Under the pieces are notes generated by a model. The model searched no databases. It saw only the letters and a program-made list of their open reading frames with translations, and was not told the origin of the DNA. The translations under genes were made by a program, and so were the position numbers. Positions 26,555-36,951 of a DNA stretch of 64,000 bases are shown here, piece after piece (within the stretch, counting starts at the first letter, position 1; every line of letters starts with the position of its first letter). The DNA is from Bifidobacterium tibiigranuli (GTDB lineage: Bacteria; Actinomycetota; Actinomycetes; Actinomycetales; Bifidobacteriaceae): the NCBI RefSeq assembly GCF_009371885.1, contig NZ_QLZA01000011.1, positions 56,867 to 120,866 of the forward strand, written 5' to 3'.

Positions 26555-29500
26555 TCACTTGACGAAACTGGCCGGATCCTTATCGAAGCTGGCGGCGCAA
26601 CCTGGGTTGCAGAAGTAGTAGGTCGTGCCGTTGTAGTCGCGTGTGTCGGAGGCGTCGGCGGGGTCGATGGTCATACCGCAGACCGGGTCGGTGACCTTTG
26701 CTGGCGCCTCGATTTGGGTCTCGGAGCCAACGGGCGGCTGGACTTCGGACAGCTCAGGTGATTGGGCCGTTTGGGGCTGTTCCATCGTCGGCGACATCTG
26801 GGACTTCTGAGTTGCAGGTGCCGAATCGGCATCATCCGGGCCGCAGCATGCGCAATGCTTGTTATCCATGGTCATGGTGCCGTGGCGGTGGTCGGCAGCG
26901 GGCGAACCAGCGGAGCTGGTCGAGGCGGCGTGGCAGCAGTCGTCATCATGATGCATATGGTCCGTATCCATATGATTCATATGATGATGCATCTCACGGG
27001 AATCCGTTCCAGTGGCGGAATGATGCTCCGACTTTTCGCCCGAAGATATGCCCGAAGCTACGTTCGAGTCAGCACCCGAAGCTGCATGCTGTTGTTCGAT
27101 TTTGACCGGACGGAATCCGCGCAGGCGGTTGGCGTTGATGACGACCGAGAGCGAGGAGAAGGCCATGGCAGCTCCGGCGATCATCGGGTTGAGCAGCAGC
27201 CCGGTGAACGGGTACAGCACGCCGGCGGCGACCGGGATACCCAAGCCGTTGTAGCCGAAGGCGAACCAGAGGTTCTGCACGATGTTGCGCATCGTGGCCT
27301 TCGACAGGTCGTAGGCAGTCACGAGTCCGCTCAGCTCGCCGGAGATCAGCGTGATATCCGAGGACTCGATGGCGATATCAGTGCCGGTACCGATGGCGAT
27401 GCCCACGTCCGCTGCGGCAAGCGCAGGCGCGTCGTTGATGCCGTCGCCGACCATCGCGACCTTGTGCCCCTGCGCCTTGAGCCTGGTCACGACGCCACCT
27501 TTATCCTGCGGCTTCACGCCAGACTCGACCTGCTCAATACCGATCTGACGGGCGACGGCCCGCGCGGTGATATCGTTGTCGCCGGTCACCATCACCACGT
27601 CAAGCCCGCGCTGCTGCAAAGCCGTTATAGCCCCAGCAGAACCTGGCTTGATCGCATCAGCAACGGCCAGCACCGCGGTGAGTCGGCCATCGACCGCCAA
27701 TAGCACCGGCGTCGCGCCTGAAGCGGCGAAACGAGTGGCAGCCTGCTCGGCAGCAGTTACATTGTCGACATTCGCATGCCGCAGATAGTCGGCGTTCCCG
27801 ACCATGATGTCACGATTGTCAATACGCGCCGAAACGCCGCCGCCCGCATCCGATGAGAAGGATTCGGCGTGCAGCAGTGTCAGCTGATGATCGCGAGCGC
27901 CGTGCACGATGGCCTGAGCGAGCGGATGTTCCGACGATTGTTCGGCGCTGGCGGCCAAGGTGAGAAGCCGGTTGCGCGAATCGCTATCCGCTTCATCTGC
28001 TTCATCCTTTTCGTCAGCCCCCGAAATCACCTGCATATCGGTCAGACTTGGCTGGCCGGCCGTGATGGTTCCGGTCTTGTCGAGGATGATCATGTCGATC
28101 TTGTGCATGGTCTCAAGTGCCTGCGCCGAACGAATCAGGACGCCGTTCTGCGCGGCCTTGCCGGTGCCGATGGTCACCGAAAGCGGTGTGGCGATGCCGA
28201 GCGCACAGGGGCAGGCGATGACCAGCACCGACACTGCGGCGACCAAGGCATGGACCCCTTGCGGAGCCGGGCCGAACGCCCACCAGGCCACGAAGGTCCA
28301 GATGGCGATGAGGAAGACCGCCGGCACGAAGTATCTCGCGATGCGATCGGCCATGCGCTGGATTGGCGCCTTGGAGGTTTGCGCCCGGCGCACCAGTTCG
28401 ATGATCTGCGAGAGCATCGTGTCCGCGCCGACCTTGGTCGCCCGGAATCGCAAGGCTCCCGAGCCGTTAACCGTCGCGCCGGTCACGGCGTCGCCGACCG
28501 TTTTGCGCGCGGGCAGCGGCTCGCCGGTCACCATCGATTCGTCGATGGCGGACTCCCCCGTGACCACGACGCCGTCGACCGGCAGCTTCTCGCCCGGCCG
28601 GATGACGACGATATCGCCCACGCGCACGTCATCGACGGAGATGTCCTGCGTTTGCGTGGATTCGATGGCGGATTGCACCGATTGCCCGGATTGCGCCGCT
28701 TCGAGCACGCCTCTATCCACAATCCGCGCGGTCTTGGGTTTCAGCCCGATCAGCCCACGAATCGCCTCACCCGTGCCCAGCCGAGCCTTGGCCTCAAGCA
28801 ACTGACCGACGAGCATCAGCGCGATAATCGTGCCGACCGCCTCGAAATACGGCTCGCGCGAACTTACTGGCAGTAATTGCGGCGCAACGGTCACGACCAC
28901 GCTGAACAGATAGGAGGCTGCAGTACCGAGCGCCACCAATGAGTTCATTTCGGGCGAGCGGTGGAGCAGTGAGGTCCAGCCGATGCGGTGGATGGGCCAG
29001 CCGGAGTAGAACATCACCGGAGTGATGAGCACGAGTTGGATCCACGGACTCATATGGAACACCATGAACATCGTGGCGACGAACACCGGCAGCGTCAGCA
29101 CGACGGCGACAATCAGCCTGCGCCATAAATCGCGTATCTCCGTGCGCCGCGCGGCGTCGGAACGTTCCTGCTCGTCAGGTGAGGCAGCGGAACGGGGTGA
29201 ATCGACTGCGCTGACCGCACTGGGCGTATCGAGTGAGTCGGGTGAGCCAGCTGAAACATGACTCAGCTGTGCTTTGCCTTGCGCCTGAGGAGCACGTGAC
29301 ACATGGCAGTCGCCCGGAACAAGAGTCCACGTTTCAGTTTCACCTGTGGCATCGCTTACGTCAGCTTCGCGCATTTCGTCAGCAGTACTCTTTTCGCCGC
29401 TCGCATTCCCCGCCGCAGACTCGCTATCAGACTCATTCGTATCGCACACGATGAGCTTGCCGTGCAGCATATTCATACCGCAGGCGAACTCGTACTCGCC

Positions 29501-29830
29501 CGGATGCTCGGGCGTGAACTCGACCGGCGTCGTTTCAAAGGCCGGCAGCGTCCTGTCGATGCCGAAATCCGAGAAGACCACATGCGAAGAGCATTCGCCG
29601 CTTTCGCGCCGGTCGAACATCAGCCGCACCGGAGTCCCCGCCCGCACGGCAATCGTCGAAGGCGAATAGCCGCCTTTGACCACCACACTAATCTGTTGTA
29701 CGCCGCCATCGCCTACCCCAGCTTGCGTCGCCGGCGCATCCTTGCGCGGCAGCAGCAACAGCCACACAATCGCCACGGTGAGCAGCACCGCCACAGCCAC
29801 CACCGCAATCGTTCCCATCATCGGTGTCAT
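26555..29830 (-). CDS. Copper P1B-ATPase fused to cupredoxin and YHS domains
   Basis: A copper-translocating ATPase of about 1091 residues. In order: an N-terminal membrane anchor (about 8-28); a cupredoxin domain (about 47-130) with ligand-like residues in CSSHVVF and ACGMNMLHG; a Ser/Asp-rich linker; the P-type ATPase core with IACPCALG in the metal path, DKTGT for phosphorylation and SEHPLA for ATP binding; a His/Met/Cys-rich stretch of about 70 residues ([17 protein letters not shown]); and a 44-residue C-terminal YHS domain ([12 protein letters not shown]). The usual N-terminal HMA domain is absent. The anchor should place the cupredoxin outside the membrane. GGAGG precedes the ATG. A CsoR-like box lies 155 bp upstream. 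Confidence 0.92.
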   Translation of the reverse strand: MTPMMGTIAVVAVAVLLTVAIVWLLLLPRKDAPATQAGVGDGGVQQISVVVKGGYSPSTIAVRAGTPVRLMFDRRESGECSSHVVFSDFGIDRTLPAFETTPVEFTPEHPGEYEFACGMNMLHGKLIVCDTNESDSESAAGNASGEKSTADEMREADVSDATGETETWTLVPGDCHVSRAPQAQGKAQLSHVSAGSPDSLDTPSAVSAVDSPRSAASPDEQERSDAARRTEIRDLWRRLIVAVVLTLPVFVATMFMVFHMSPWIQLVLITPVMFYSGWPIHRIGWTSLLHRSPEMNSLVALGTAASYLFSVVVTVAPQLLPVSSREPYFEAVGTIIALMLVGQLLEAKARLGTGEAIRGLIGLKPKTARIVDRGVLEAAQSGQSVQSAIESTQTQDISVDDVRVGDIVVIRPGEKLPVDGVVVTGESAIDESMVTGEPLPARKTVGDAVTGATVNGSGALRFRATKVGADTMLSQIIELVRRAQTSKAPIQRMADRIARYFVPAVFLIAIWTFVAWWAFGPAPQGVHALVAAVSVLVIACPCALGIATPLSVTIGTGKAAQNGVLIRSAQALETMHKIDMIILDKTGTITAGQPSLTDMQVISGADEKDEADEADSDSRNRLLTLAASAEQSSEHPLAQAIVHGARDHQLTLLHAESFSSDAGGGVSARIDNRDIMVGNADYLRHANVDNVTAAEQAATRFAASGATPVLLAVDGRLTAVLAVADAIKPGSAGAITALQQRGLDVVMVTGDNDITARAVARQIGIEQVESGVKPQDKGGVVTRLKAQGHKVAMVGDGINDAPALAAADVGIAIGTGTDIAIESSDITLISGELSGLVTAYDLSKATMRNIVQNLWFAFGYNGLGIPVAAGVLYPFTGLLLNPMIAGAAMAFSSLSVVINANRLRGFRPVKIEQQHAASGADSNVASGISSGEKSEHHSATGTDSREMHHHMNHMDTDHMHHDDDCCHAASTSSAGSPAADHRHGTMTMDNKHCACCGPDDADSAPATQKSQMSPTMEQPQTAQSPELSEVQPPVGSETQIEAPAKVTDPVCGMTIDPADASDTRDYNGTTYYFCNPGCAASFDKDPASFVK

Positions 29831-29985
29831 CACTCCTCCTCTACCTTCCTTCGCACAGGCACGGCATCACATAGGCAACCCACCATGCAGCCGCCTGCGC
29901 ACATTCGCATTCCCGCATCGCTAAGTGCAGATACGCCCAGCGAACCATTTCAGCGCGTCGCGCCCTGCATTTTCACATTCCTTAT

Positions 29986-30004
29986 TATACCCTATGGGGG
30001 TATA
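29986..30004. promoter_or_regulatory. CsoR-like copper operator
   Basis: TATACCCTATGGGGGTATA matches the pseudo-palindrome bound by the copper-sensing repressor CsoR (TATACC-N-GGGGTATA type). It lies 155 bp upstream of the copper ATPase start. No csoR gene is in the window, so the repressor must be encoded elsewhere. The 29831-30130 stretch otherwise shows no gene. Confidence 0.75.
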
Positions 30005-30130
30005 TTTACAGACCTAGAATATACCGACGCGGGCTGCCCCGCAATCGCTCAGGCCCTCAGCGAACACGGCCGCGCTATCAGCCCCACGAATCGTTCTTGC
30101 AAGGCGCGATTCCTCTCGCACGAACCTATC

Positions 30131-30324
30131 TTCGTTATGTGAGGCGTTAACTTGACCTTGCGGAGGTCTATCTGCGTTATGTGAGGCGCTATTTCTCGGA
30201 GAGTCGGGTATCGACGGCCAGAAACAGCCATTTTCAGGCGGTGCTGCTTGGGGTGCCGCAAGATTAGCGCCTCACATAACGCAGATAGACCTCCGCAGCA
30301 CCCCAATAACGCCTCACACAAGCG
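30131..30324. repeat. Nested palindromic element, copy A
   Basis: Inner arms of 32 bp (30160-30191 and 30265-30296) are perfect inverted copies, ending in TATGTGAGGCGCTA. Outer arms CGTTATGTGAGGCGTTA (30133-30149) and TAACGCCTCACACAAGCG (30307-30324) repeat the same motif. A near copy of the whole element lies at 51244-51454. It fills most of the gap between the copper ATPase and the YhgE genes. No ORF is present. Confidence 0.8.
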
Positions 30325-30442
30325 AGATACATGCGCCGCAGCCGAACGATTCACGACTTCGGCTATTGCACCCGCCTCTTATTGAGCCGACAGCGTCATC
30401 CTTGGCGTAAGTTGTCGCAAAGTTTTATTACGCTACTAGATT

Positions 30443-30480
30443 CGTAGCGCTACGATATCCGTGTCGTTATAGAATGACAC
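30443..30480. promoter_or_regulatory. Promoter/operator region of the YhgE operon
   Basis: CGTAGCGCTACG (30443-30454) is a perfect 12-bp palindrome. GTGTCGTT...AATGACAC (30461-30480) is a second, imperfect one enclosing TATAGAAT, which could serve as the -10. Both are candidates for the site of the TetR regulator encoded at the end of the operon. Confidence 0.4.
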
Positions 30481-30554
30481 AGCCAGACATATAGACACCC
30501 CAAATTAGCCAGACAACCAACATCCCACATCCCCGAAAGGACCACGCACCCAGC

Positions 30555-33527
30555 ATGAGCAACGTCTTCGCCATTTTCCGCCGCGACTTGATGCGGCTGC
30601 TGCGCGTGCCTGCGGCGTGGGTGATCCTGTTTGGGCTCATATTCCTGCCGCCGCTGTACGCCTGGTTCAACATCATCGGGTTCTGGAATCCGTATGGCAA
30701 CACGCACGGCATCCATGTGGCGGTGGCGAACGAGGACCAGGGCGCAGACAACGAGGTGATGGGGCGCATCGAGCTTGGCGATCAGATCGTCAGCCAGCTC
30801 AAAACCGACAACACGCTCGGGTGGCGCTTCGTGAGCCAGCCCGAGGCCATGCGCCAGGTCTATTCGGGCGATAGCTACGCGGCGATCATCATCCCGAAGG
30901 ATTTCAGCAGGCAGATCAGCGGCATCACGACAGGGGCGGCCACTAAGCCGTCAACAACCACAGGGTCGAAATCACAGCCTGCAACAAATTCAAAGTCAAC
31001 GACGGGGACATCATCGCGCCCAACGCTCGAATACTACGTCAACGAGAAAAAGAACGGCATCGCGACGAAAATCACCGACACCGGCGCGAATACCGTCGAC
31101 CGGCAGGTCAATGATGCCTTCGTATCAGCGGTCAGCAAGGCCATAACCTCGGCGACGAACAATGCGGCCGGCGCTATCAACGCGCAGACCGACAGCACCA
31201 CGAATCAGACGCTGCACGATTTGCGCACTGCCAAGCAGGATATAACCGACATCAGAGCCGTCATCGCTCATCTGCGCGCCACGCTCGCCGCAACCCCGCA
31301 GCAGACCCAAAGCGCGCGCGCCGCACTGCAATCGGCCGATTCGGCAGGAAAGCAGGCCGGGTCCAGCCTGCAGAACGCGTCGAAACTGATTGGCGAGACG
31401 CAAAACACGGTCGGCGGATTGCTCGCTTCATCCTCCACAAGCCTCGATCAGGGTTCGTCGCTACTCGCACAGGCCAGCGGGCAGACCAATCTCACGGTTT
31501 CCTCGCTTGCCGCACAGCTCACCCAGGCGAACGGCAAGGTCGCCACGGCGCTGGACACCGCAACAGCCCTGAACACGAGCAACGCGCAGCTTATTGCTGA
31601 TCTCAAGCAGCTGCAGCAGGACTCGGGCGTGCAGGGCACGGACGGTATCATCGCCAAATTGCAGGAGCAGAACACGGCGCTGAGCAATTCCATCAACGGC
31701 CTCTCGCAGCTCAACACGGACACCGGCAACACCGTCACCGACACTGCGAATTCTTCGAAAGCCCTGAATTCCGCCACACAGGCCACATTGAACGACTTCA
31801 GCAAGGCGCGTGGCAGCTTGGTATCCGGCACGCTGCCGAATCTGAACAATTCGCTGACCTCGCTGGCCGGCTCCGCCAACGATTTGGGAGCGGGTCTTAG
31901 CACTCAAGGAGCGCTGATCGCGCAGGCGAATGTGGTGCTCAATCAGCTCGATCAGGCGATTTCCACCGCCGACTCCTCGCTGGCGGATACGGACGCCGGC
32001 TTGGGCGGCCTTTCGACACGGCTCGATACGCTGATTGTCGACCTCGGAACCCTCGACAGCTCGAATCTGCTCGCTGACGTACTCGGTGATGCCGGACTCG
32101 GCGGTGCAAATGGCACGACCGGTGCGAACGCGCTCGGTCCCAACGGCCAGCTCGACGCCGGCGCCATCGCCTCGTTCATGCTCTCCCCCACCCTGCTCAA
32201 CACGCAGATCGTTTACCCGGTCAACTCCTACGGCTCGGGCATGGCCCCGCTGTTCACAAGCTTGTCGCTGTGGGTCGGGGCGTTCATGCTCGTTCTGCTC
32301 ATCAAGCTCGAAGTCGACGACGAAGGTCTCGGCGCGCGCAAACCGACGCTGAATCAGCGCTACTGGGGCCGCTGGATGCTGCTGGCGCTCGTCGCCGCGA
32401 TGCAGGGGCTGGTGACGGCAATCGGCAACCTCATCATCGGCGTGCAGAGCGTGAATGACTTCGCCTTCGTCGTCACGAGCCTTATCACCTCGCTGGTGTA
32501 CGTGAGCATCGCGTACGCGCTGTCGGTTTCGTTCATGCATATCGGCAAGGTGCTGTGGATCGTGCTGGTGATGGTGCAGATACCCGGCTCTTCGGGCATG
32601 TATCCGATCGAACTGCTGCCCGGGTTTTTCCGGGCCATGAGCCCCTTCCTCCCCTTCACGCACGCCGTCAACGCGCAGCGCGAGACGATCGGCGGCTTCT
32701 ACGATGGGCATTGGGCGGCCGACATCTTCCGCCTGCTGCTGTTCGCCGTCGCGGCCTTCCTGCTCGGTTTGGTGGCTCGCCCGCATCTGATCACGCTCAA
32801 CCGGCTTGCGGCGAAGGAAATCGCGCAAAGCGACATGATCGTGAGCGAGCCGGTGATGTCGCACGGCCGCGAATACCGGCTTTCGCAGGCCATCGGCGTG
32901 CTGGCCGACAAGACAGAATACCGCGCGATGATCGAACGCAGAGCTGCCCGGTTCGCCGAGCTCTACCCCCGGCTTCGCCACGGCGCATTGGTCGCCGGGC
33001 TGGTGATTCCGCTGGTGCTGGCCGTGACCTTCTCGCTGACCACCGGCACAAAACTCGTCGCGCTGGCCGCTTGGCTCATTTATTTGTTGCTCATCGTGCA
33101 ATTCCTCATGGCCATCGAACTCATGCGCGACAGCCTCGAACGCCAGCTGCGGCTGGGCACGCTCAGCGACGAGCGCGTGCGGGGCATCGTGCGCGAATAC
33201 GCCGCGTCGAGGTGGCACTACGGGACGCATGCGCGGGGTGACGACACGAGTGCAAGTGCCGGCGCTGACGCTGGTGCTGGTCTTGTCAGCGGTATCGCCG
33301 GGGCTGCAGTGCTTATTTCAGGCGCGGCTGACGAGGCTGACGGAGTTGGCGAGGCTGACGGCGGCGGTAATGGCAGCGACACCAGCGATATCGAGCAAAC
33401 CCAGCAGCTTCCTGCGCTGCATGACGCCGCACCGAGCAATGATGACGGGCACCCTGCTAAACGCGATACCAACACCGCCAAACCAATCCACGACCCGACC
33501 CACGAAGAAAGGGGGCACACGGCATGA
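30555..33527 (+). CDS. YhgE/Pip family membrane protein 1
   Basis: A 990-residue membrane protein of the YhgE/Pip (phage infection protein) family with ABC-2-like topology. One membrane helix near the N-terminus (VILFGLIFLPPLYAWFNI) leads into a large extracellular segment of about 500 residues rich in Ala/Ser/Thr/Gln coiled coil. Five or six C-terminal helices start near SLSLWVGAFMLVLLI. A Ser/Thr/Lys-rich linker lies at residues about 133-155 and an acidic, disordered C-terminal tail follows residue 900. Role uncertain; the family is linked to phage adsorption and to export. Its stop overlaps the start of the second YhgE gene (ATGA). Confidence 0.88.
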   Translation: MSNVFAIFRRDLMRLLRVPAAWVILFGLIFLPPLYAWFNIIGFWNPYGNTHGIHVAVANEDQGADNEVMGRIELGDQIVSQLKTDNTLGWRFVSQPEAMRQVYSGDSYAAIIIPKDFSRQISGITTGAATKPSTTTGSKSQPATNSKSTTGTSSRPTLEYYVNEKKNGIATKITDTGANTVDRQVNDAFVSAVSKAITSATNNAAGAINAQTDSTTNQTLHDLRTAKQDITDIRAVIAHLRATLAATPQQTQSARAALQSADSAGKQAGSSLQNASKLIGETQNTVGGLLASSSTSLDQGSSLLAQASGQTNLTVSSLAAQLTQANGKVATALDTATALNTSNAQLIADLKQLQQDSGVQGTDGIIAKLQEQNTALSNSINGLSQLNTDTGNTVTDTANSSKALNSATQATLNDFSKARGSLVSGTLPNLNNSLTSLAGSANDLGAGLSTQGALIAQANVVLNQLDQAISTADSSLADTDAGLGGLSTRLDTLIVDLGTLDSSNLLADVLGDAGLGGANGTTGANALGPNGQLDAGAIASFMLSPTLLNTQIVYPVNSYGSGMAPLFTSLSLWVGAFMLVLLIKLEVDDEGLGARKPTLNQRYWGRWMLLALVAAMQGLVTAIGNLIIGVQSVNDFAFVVTSLITSLVYVSIAYALSVSFMHIGKVLWIVLVMVQIPGSSGMYPIELLPGFFRAMSPFLPFTHAVNAQRETIGGFYDGHWAADIFRLLLFAVAAFLLGLVARPHLITLNRLAAKEIAQSDMIVSEPVMSHGREYRLSQAIGVLADKTEYRAMIERRAARFAELYPRLRHGALVAGLVIPLVLAVTFSLTTGTKLVALAAWLIYLLLIVQFLMAIELMRDSLERQLRLGTLSDERVRGIVREYAASRWHYGTHARGDDTSASAGADAGAGLVSGIAGAAVLISGAADEADGVGEADGGGNGSDTSDIEQTQQLPALHDAAPSNDDGHPAKRDTNTAKPIHDPTHEERGHTA

Positions 33528-35890
33528 CCATGATAGGAAAGCTGTTCGTCGACGACGTGCGCCACCTGCTCAGCACCGTCGTGACCATCGTGATCACCGT
33601 CGGACTCGTGATGATACCGGGTCTGTTCGCCTGGTTTAACATCGCGGCCAGTTGGGATCCCTTCGGCAACACCAAAAGCCTCAAAGTCGCCATCGCGAAC
33701 ACCGACGCGGGCTATTCGAGCGACAATCTGCCGATAACCGTGAACGTCGGCGACCAGGTCGTAAGCGAGCTGCGGGCCAATACGGAGCTTGACTGGGCTT
33801 TCACCAGCAAGGACGAGGCCATCAACGGCACGAAATCCGGCAAATACTATGCGGCGGTCATTATCCCGAAGGATTTCAGCGCCACCATGCTGACCTTCTT
33901 CTCGCCGGGCGCCAAGCATCCTAAGCTCACCTATGTCACCAACGAGAAGCTCAACGCGGTCGCGCCGAAGCTCACCGGGGAAGGCGCCGACCAGATTGCG
34001 GCCGAAGTCAATACGACCTTCTCCACGACGCTAACCGGCACGGCGCTGCGCCTCGCCAGAACCGTCGTCAAACAGCTTGACGCCCCACAGGCCCAGCAGC
34101 GGCTCGGGAATTTCAGCGGCAATGTGACCGATCTTGCCAACCAGCTGAACGACACAGCCTCCATGCTGCACGCCTACCGCGCGATGCTCGACGCCTCGGG
34201 ATCGCTGCTCACCAGCTCCGACCAATTGCTTGCCGCCACGGCAGACAGCGCTTCCAAAGCCGGCAATCAGCTCAAAAAGGCCCGCAGCTCGGTCGGCGAT
34301 ATCAACTCGGCGCTGTCAGCAAGTGCGGCAACGCTATCCGGGGCGCTATCGGCCAGCGGCTCCAGCTTTAACGCGGTCAACGGTTCCATCGACAAGACCT
34401 TTGCTGATGCTTCGGCGAGCGCAGGCGATGTGTCGGCCGGTTTGCGCCGGCAGTCCACAGCCGTGCAGCACCAGCTCGACCAGTATGGCGCGCTGCGCGA
34501 TGCCGTGCAGCAGCTCGCCAACGCGACGCCTGAATCTTCGCCAGCCCATGCCCAGCTTGAACACGTTGCAGACGGTCTGCAGACCGTTATCGACCGGCTC
34601 ACCGCGCTGCGCGATTCGCTCAATGGCGCAGCCAACGACGTGGATGCCAAAAACTCTGATGTCGCCGGGCAGCGAGCGCGGATCAAGCAGCTGTCATCGC
34701 AGGCCTCGTCAACCATTGACGGCGTGCACGCAGATGTAGACGGCACGCTCAAACCGCAAATCGCCAGCATCGCCGCAAGCCTGAATGACGCGGCATCCAC
34801 GCTGGATACGAATTCCGGAGCATTGCAAGGCGCGGTCGACTCGCTGCACAGCACCGCCACGTCAGCCGACGCCGACATGGCCAGCATCAAGAAGGTGCTC
34901 GATTCGATGGCCGATCTGCTCACCGGTACGAGCAAGACGCTGTCCGAGTTCAGCGGCAAGCTCAGCGCTGCCTTGTCCAGCGGCGATATGCAGGCCGTGC
35001 GACGGCTGCTCAGCCAGGACCCCGCGACGCTGGCCTCGGCGCTGGCCGCCCCGGTGCAGCTGGAACGCAAGGCCGTGTTCCCCGTGGAGAATTTCGGCAC
35101 CGCGATGACGCCGTTCTACACCATCATCCCGCTGTGGGTGGGTGCGCTGCTCGCTGTACTGATGCTGAAAACCGGGGTGTCGCGCCAGCGGCAGCAGGCT
35201 TTGCTGGATGCTGCGCGCGGAGGCAAAGGCGGCAAACGAGGTAAGGCGCGGGGTACCGGTGCCGGTTCTGACGCTGGCGATGGTACCGGCAAATCAGGCG
35301 ATAACACATATGACGCCAGCCATGCCAGCCGAGCCATGCATGCTGTCGCCCCCGGCACCGCAGCAGACGAAACGGAGGGACAGCGGCTCAAGCCGCATCA
35401 GCTTTTCCTCGGCCACTTCGGCATTTTCGCCCTGATCGCACTGGCGCAAAGCACCTTCTCCTGCGCCGGAACCCTGCTGTTCCTGCGCGTGCACGCCGCG
35501 CACCCGTGGCTGTTCATGCTCTGCGGCTGGACGAGCTCACTGGTGTTCATGTTCTTCATCTACACCGTGCTGGTGAGCTTCGGCAACGTCGGCAAAGCGA
35601 TAATCGTCATCGTGCTCGTCATGCAGGTCTCCGGCACCGGCGGCGCATACCCGCTGCAGGTCGTGCCCGGCTTCATCCAGAACTTAAGCCCCTTCCTGCC
35701 GGCCTTCCACGCAATCGAGGCCACACGCGCCGCTGTCGCGGGCATCTACATGAACGATTTGTTCCAGCAGCTCGGCATCGTGCTGATATACGCTGCCGCG
35801 ATGCTGCCTGTCGGCCTGCTCCTGCGCAAGCCGCTGGTGCGCTTCAATCGCTGGGTCGAACGGCAGACATCCAGCACGAAGGTGCTGTGA
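33524..35890 (+). CDS. YhgE/Pip family membrane protein 2
   Basis: A 788-residue paralogue of the preceding protein, with the same plan: an N-terminal helix (VMIPGLFAWFNIAASWDPFG), a long extracellular coiled-coil region (residues about 190-500) and six C-terminal helices. A Gly/Lys/Arg-rich cytosolic loop lies at about residues 555-620. The start codon overlaps the upstream stop by four bases, so the two proteins are probably made in equal amounts and may form a heteromeric complex. TetR follows 48 bp later. Confidence 0.88.
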   Translation: MTMIGKLFVDDVRHLLSTVVTIVITVGLVMIPGLFAWFNIAASWDPFGNTKSLKVAIANTDAGYSSDNLPITVNVGDQVVSELRANTELDWAFTSKDEAINGTKSGKYYAAVIIPKDFSATMLTFFSPGAKHPKLTYVTNEKLNAVAPKLTGEGADQIAAEVNTTFSTTLTGTALRLARTVVKQLDAPQAQQRLGNFSGNVTDLANQLNDTASMLHAYRAMLDASGSLLTSSDQLLAATADSASKAGNQLKKARSSVGDINSALSASAATLSGALSASGSSFNAVNGSIDKTFADASASAGDVSAGLRRQSTAVQHQLDQYGALRDAVQQLANATPESSPAHAQLEHVADGLQTVIDRLTALRDSLNGAANDVDAKNSDVAGQRARIKQLSSQASSTIDGVHADVDGTLKPQIASIAASLNDAASTLDTNSGALQGAVDSLHSTATSADADMASIKKVLDSMADLLTGTSKTLSEFSGKLSAALSSGDMQAVRRLLSQDPATLASALAAPVQLERKAVFPVENFGTAMTPFYTIIPLWVGALLAVLMLKTGVSRQRQQALLDAARGGKGGKRGKARGTGAGSDAGDGTGKSGDNTYDASHASRAMHAVAPGTAADETEGQRLKPHQLFLGHFGIFALIALAQSTFSCAGTLLFLRVHAAHPWLFMLCGWTSSLVFMFFIYTVLVSFGNVGKAIIVIVLVMQVSGTGGAYPLQVVPGFIQNLSPFLPAFHAIEATRAAVAGIYMNDLFQQLGIVLIYAAAMLPVGLLLRKPLVRFNRWVERQTSSTKVL

Positions 35891-35938
35891 GTTATGCGTG
35901 TATTGAACGAGAATTCAAAGATCAAGGAAGGAGACACC

Positions 35939-36646
35939 ATGAAACGCAGCAACGACGCGGCGTTTGCTGACACAGCAGCTATTCGCGCAACCGATACGGC
36001 AGCAAGTGCAACGTCCGGCATGGCGCTAGCGCTATCGACATCGGCGCATGCAGCAGACGGCGCGACCACGGACTCCGCTTCCCACGATGCTCCGACTGCC
36101 GGCAAGCGCGGCAGGAGGATGCGCGCGGAAACCGACCGCAAGATACTGCAGGCATGTTTGCAAATCGCCATCACGCAGGGCATCGGCGCAGTCAGCATCG
36201 AGGAGGTGGCAAAGCGCAGCGGCGTGGCCAAAACCACGATTTACCGCCGATATCGCAACTCCGAGGACATGCTTGCGCAGGTGCAGACCCTGGAATTCGG
36301 CTGCACCCCGGAGCTGGCGGAGCTCAGCGCCACACACCCGAATCTGCAGCTCATGCTCGAACGCATCGTGCAGCATTTCAGCTCGCAAATCGGCATCGAG
36401 GCCGTCGGGATGGTGCTCTCCACGCGCAACCGCTATTTCAGCCGCATCGTCGAACAGGCGATTCTGCCCGAACGCCGACGTTTCGCCGATTTCCTGCATC
36501 GCGGCGAACGCGCCGGCGTGCTGCGAAGCGGACTGGACGCCGCATTCCTCTTCAACACCATCATCGGCTCGATGATCGCCAGCCAGGCGCTGCCGCTGCA
36601 GAGTACCAGCATGGCCGACCTCATCTGGCCTGCCATCGCCGCATAG
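35939..36646 (+). CDS. TetR family regulator of the YhgE operon
   Basis: A 235-residue TetR-like protein with an unusual 60-residue Ala/Ser/Thr-rich N-terminal extension before the DNA-binding domain (ISIEEVAKRSGVAKTTIYRR-type helix-turn-helix, residues about 83-103). GGAAGGAG lies before the ATG at 35939. Third gene of the operon; it probably autoregulates through palindromes upstream of the first YhgE gene. Confidence 0.85.
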   Translation: MKRSNDAAFADTAAIRATDTAASATSGMALALSTSAHAADGATTDSASHDAPTAGKRGRRMRAETDRKILQACLQIAITQGIGAVSIEEVAKRSGVAKTTIYRRYRNSEDMLAQVQTLEFGCTPELAELSATHPNLQLMLERIVQHFSSQIGIEAVGMVLSTRNRYFSRIVEQAILPERRRFADFLHRGERAGVLRSGLDAAFLFNTIIGSMIASQALPLQSTSMADLIWPAIAA

Positions 36647-36695
36647 CCGCATAGCCGGGCAGCCACCCCGCGCGACATGCCCGATAGCCCATACA

Positions 36696-36762
36696 CAAGT
36701 CGGGCTATAGCGATTTTCGACCGTTGAAAACCCGCCAATCCTAAAAGCTATCGCCCGACTTG
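36696..36762. repeat. 16-bp inverted repeat after the TetR gene
   Basis: CAAGTCGGGCTATAGC (36696-36711) pairs with GCTATCGCCCGACTTG (36747-36762), one mismatch, loop 35 bp. It may terminate the YhgE operon. The rest of the 305-bp gap (36647-36951) holds the control region of the hydroxyproline genes. Confidence 0.55.
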
Positions 36763-36871
36763 AGCACCTTAATCCGGGCGTGTCGCGGTGAGATATTGGA
36801 TTGGCATGCCCGACGACCGCCCCCGGCCCTTACGAAATACTGCGGAAACATAACCATCATCTTGCACAAAC

Positions 36872-36900
36872 AGAACGCATTCTAGAATGAAGGCGTTCTT
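36872..36900 (+). promoter_or_regulatory. Shared operator of the hydroxyproline/proline reductase regulon, site 1
   Basis: AGAACGCATTCTAGAA (36872-36887) is identical, and in the same orientation relative to transcription, to a site before prdC (47439-47454). Here a second half-site, GCGTTCT, follows at 36893-36899, giving the palindrome AGAACGC-N14-GCGTTCT. It lies 52 bp before the activase ATG. A likely reader is the TetR protein at 42255-42833. Confidence 0.7.
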
Positions 36901-36951
36901 AAGACATATGCCCCGAAACGACAAGATCGAAACGCAGGAAGGAGGGGCCGC

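Noticed and set aside
31461..33230. 589-codon frame opposite the first YhgE gene
   Set aside because: Composition (His, Arg, Gln, Gly) and absence of motifs mark it as a shadow of the coiled-coil coding region.
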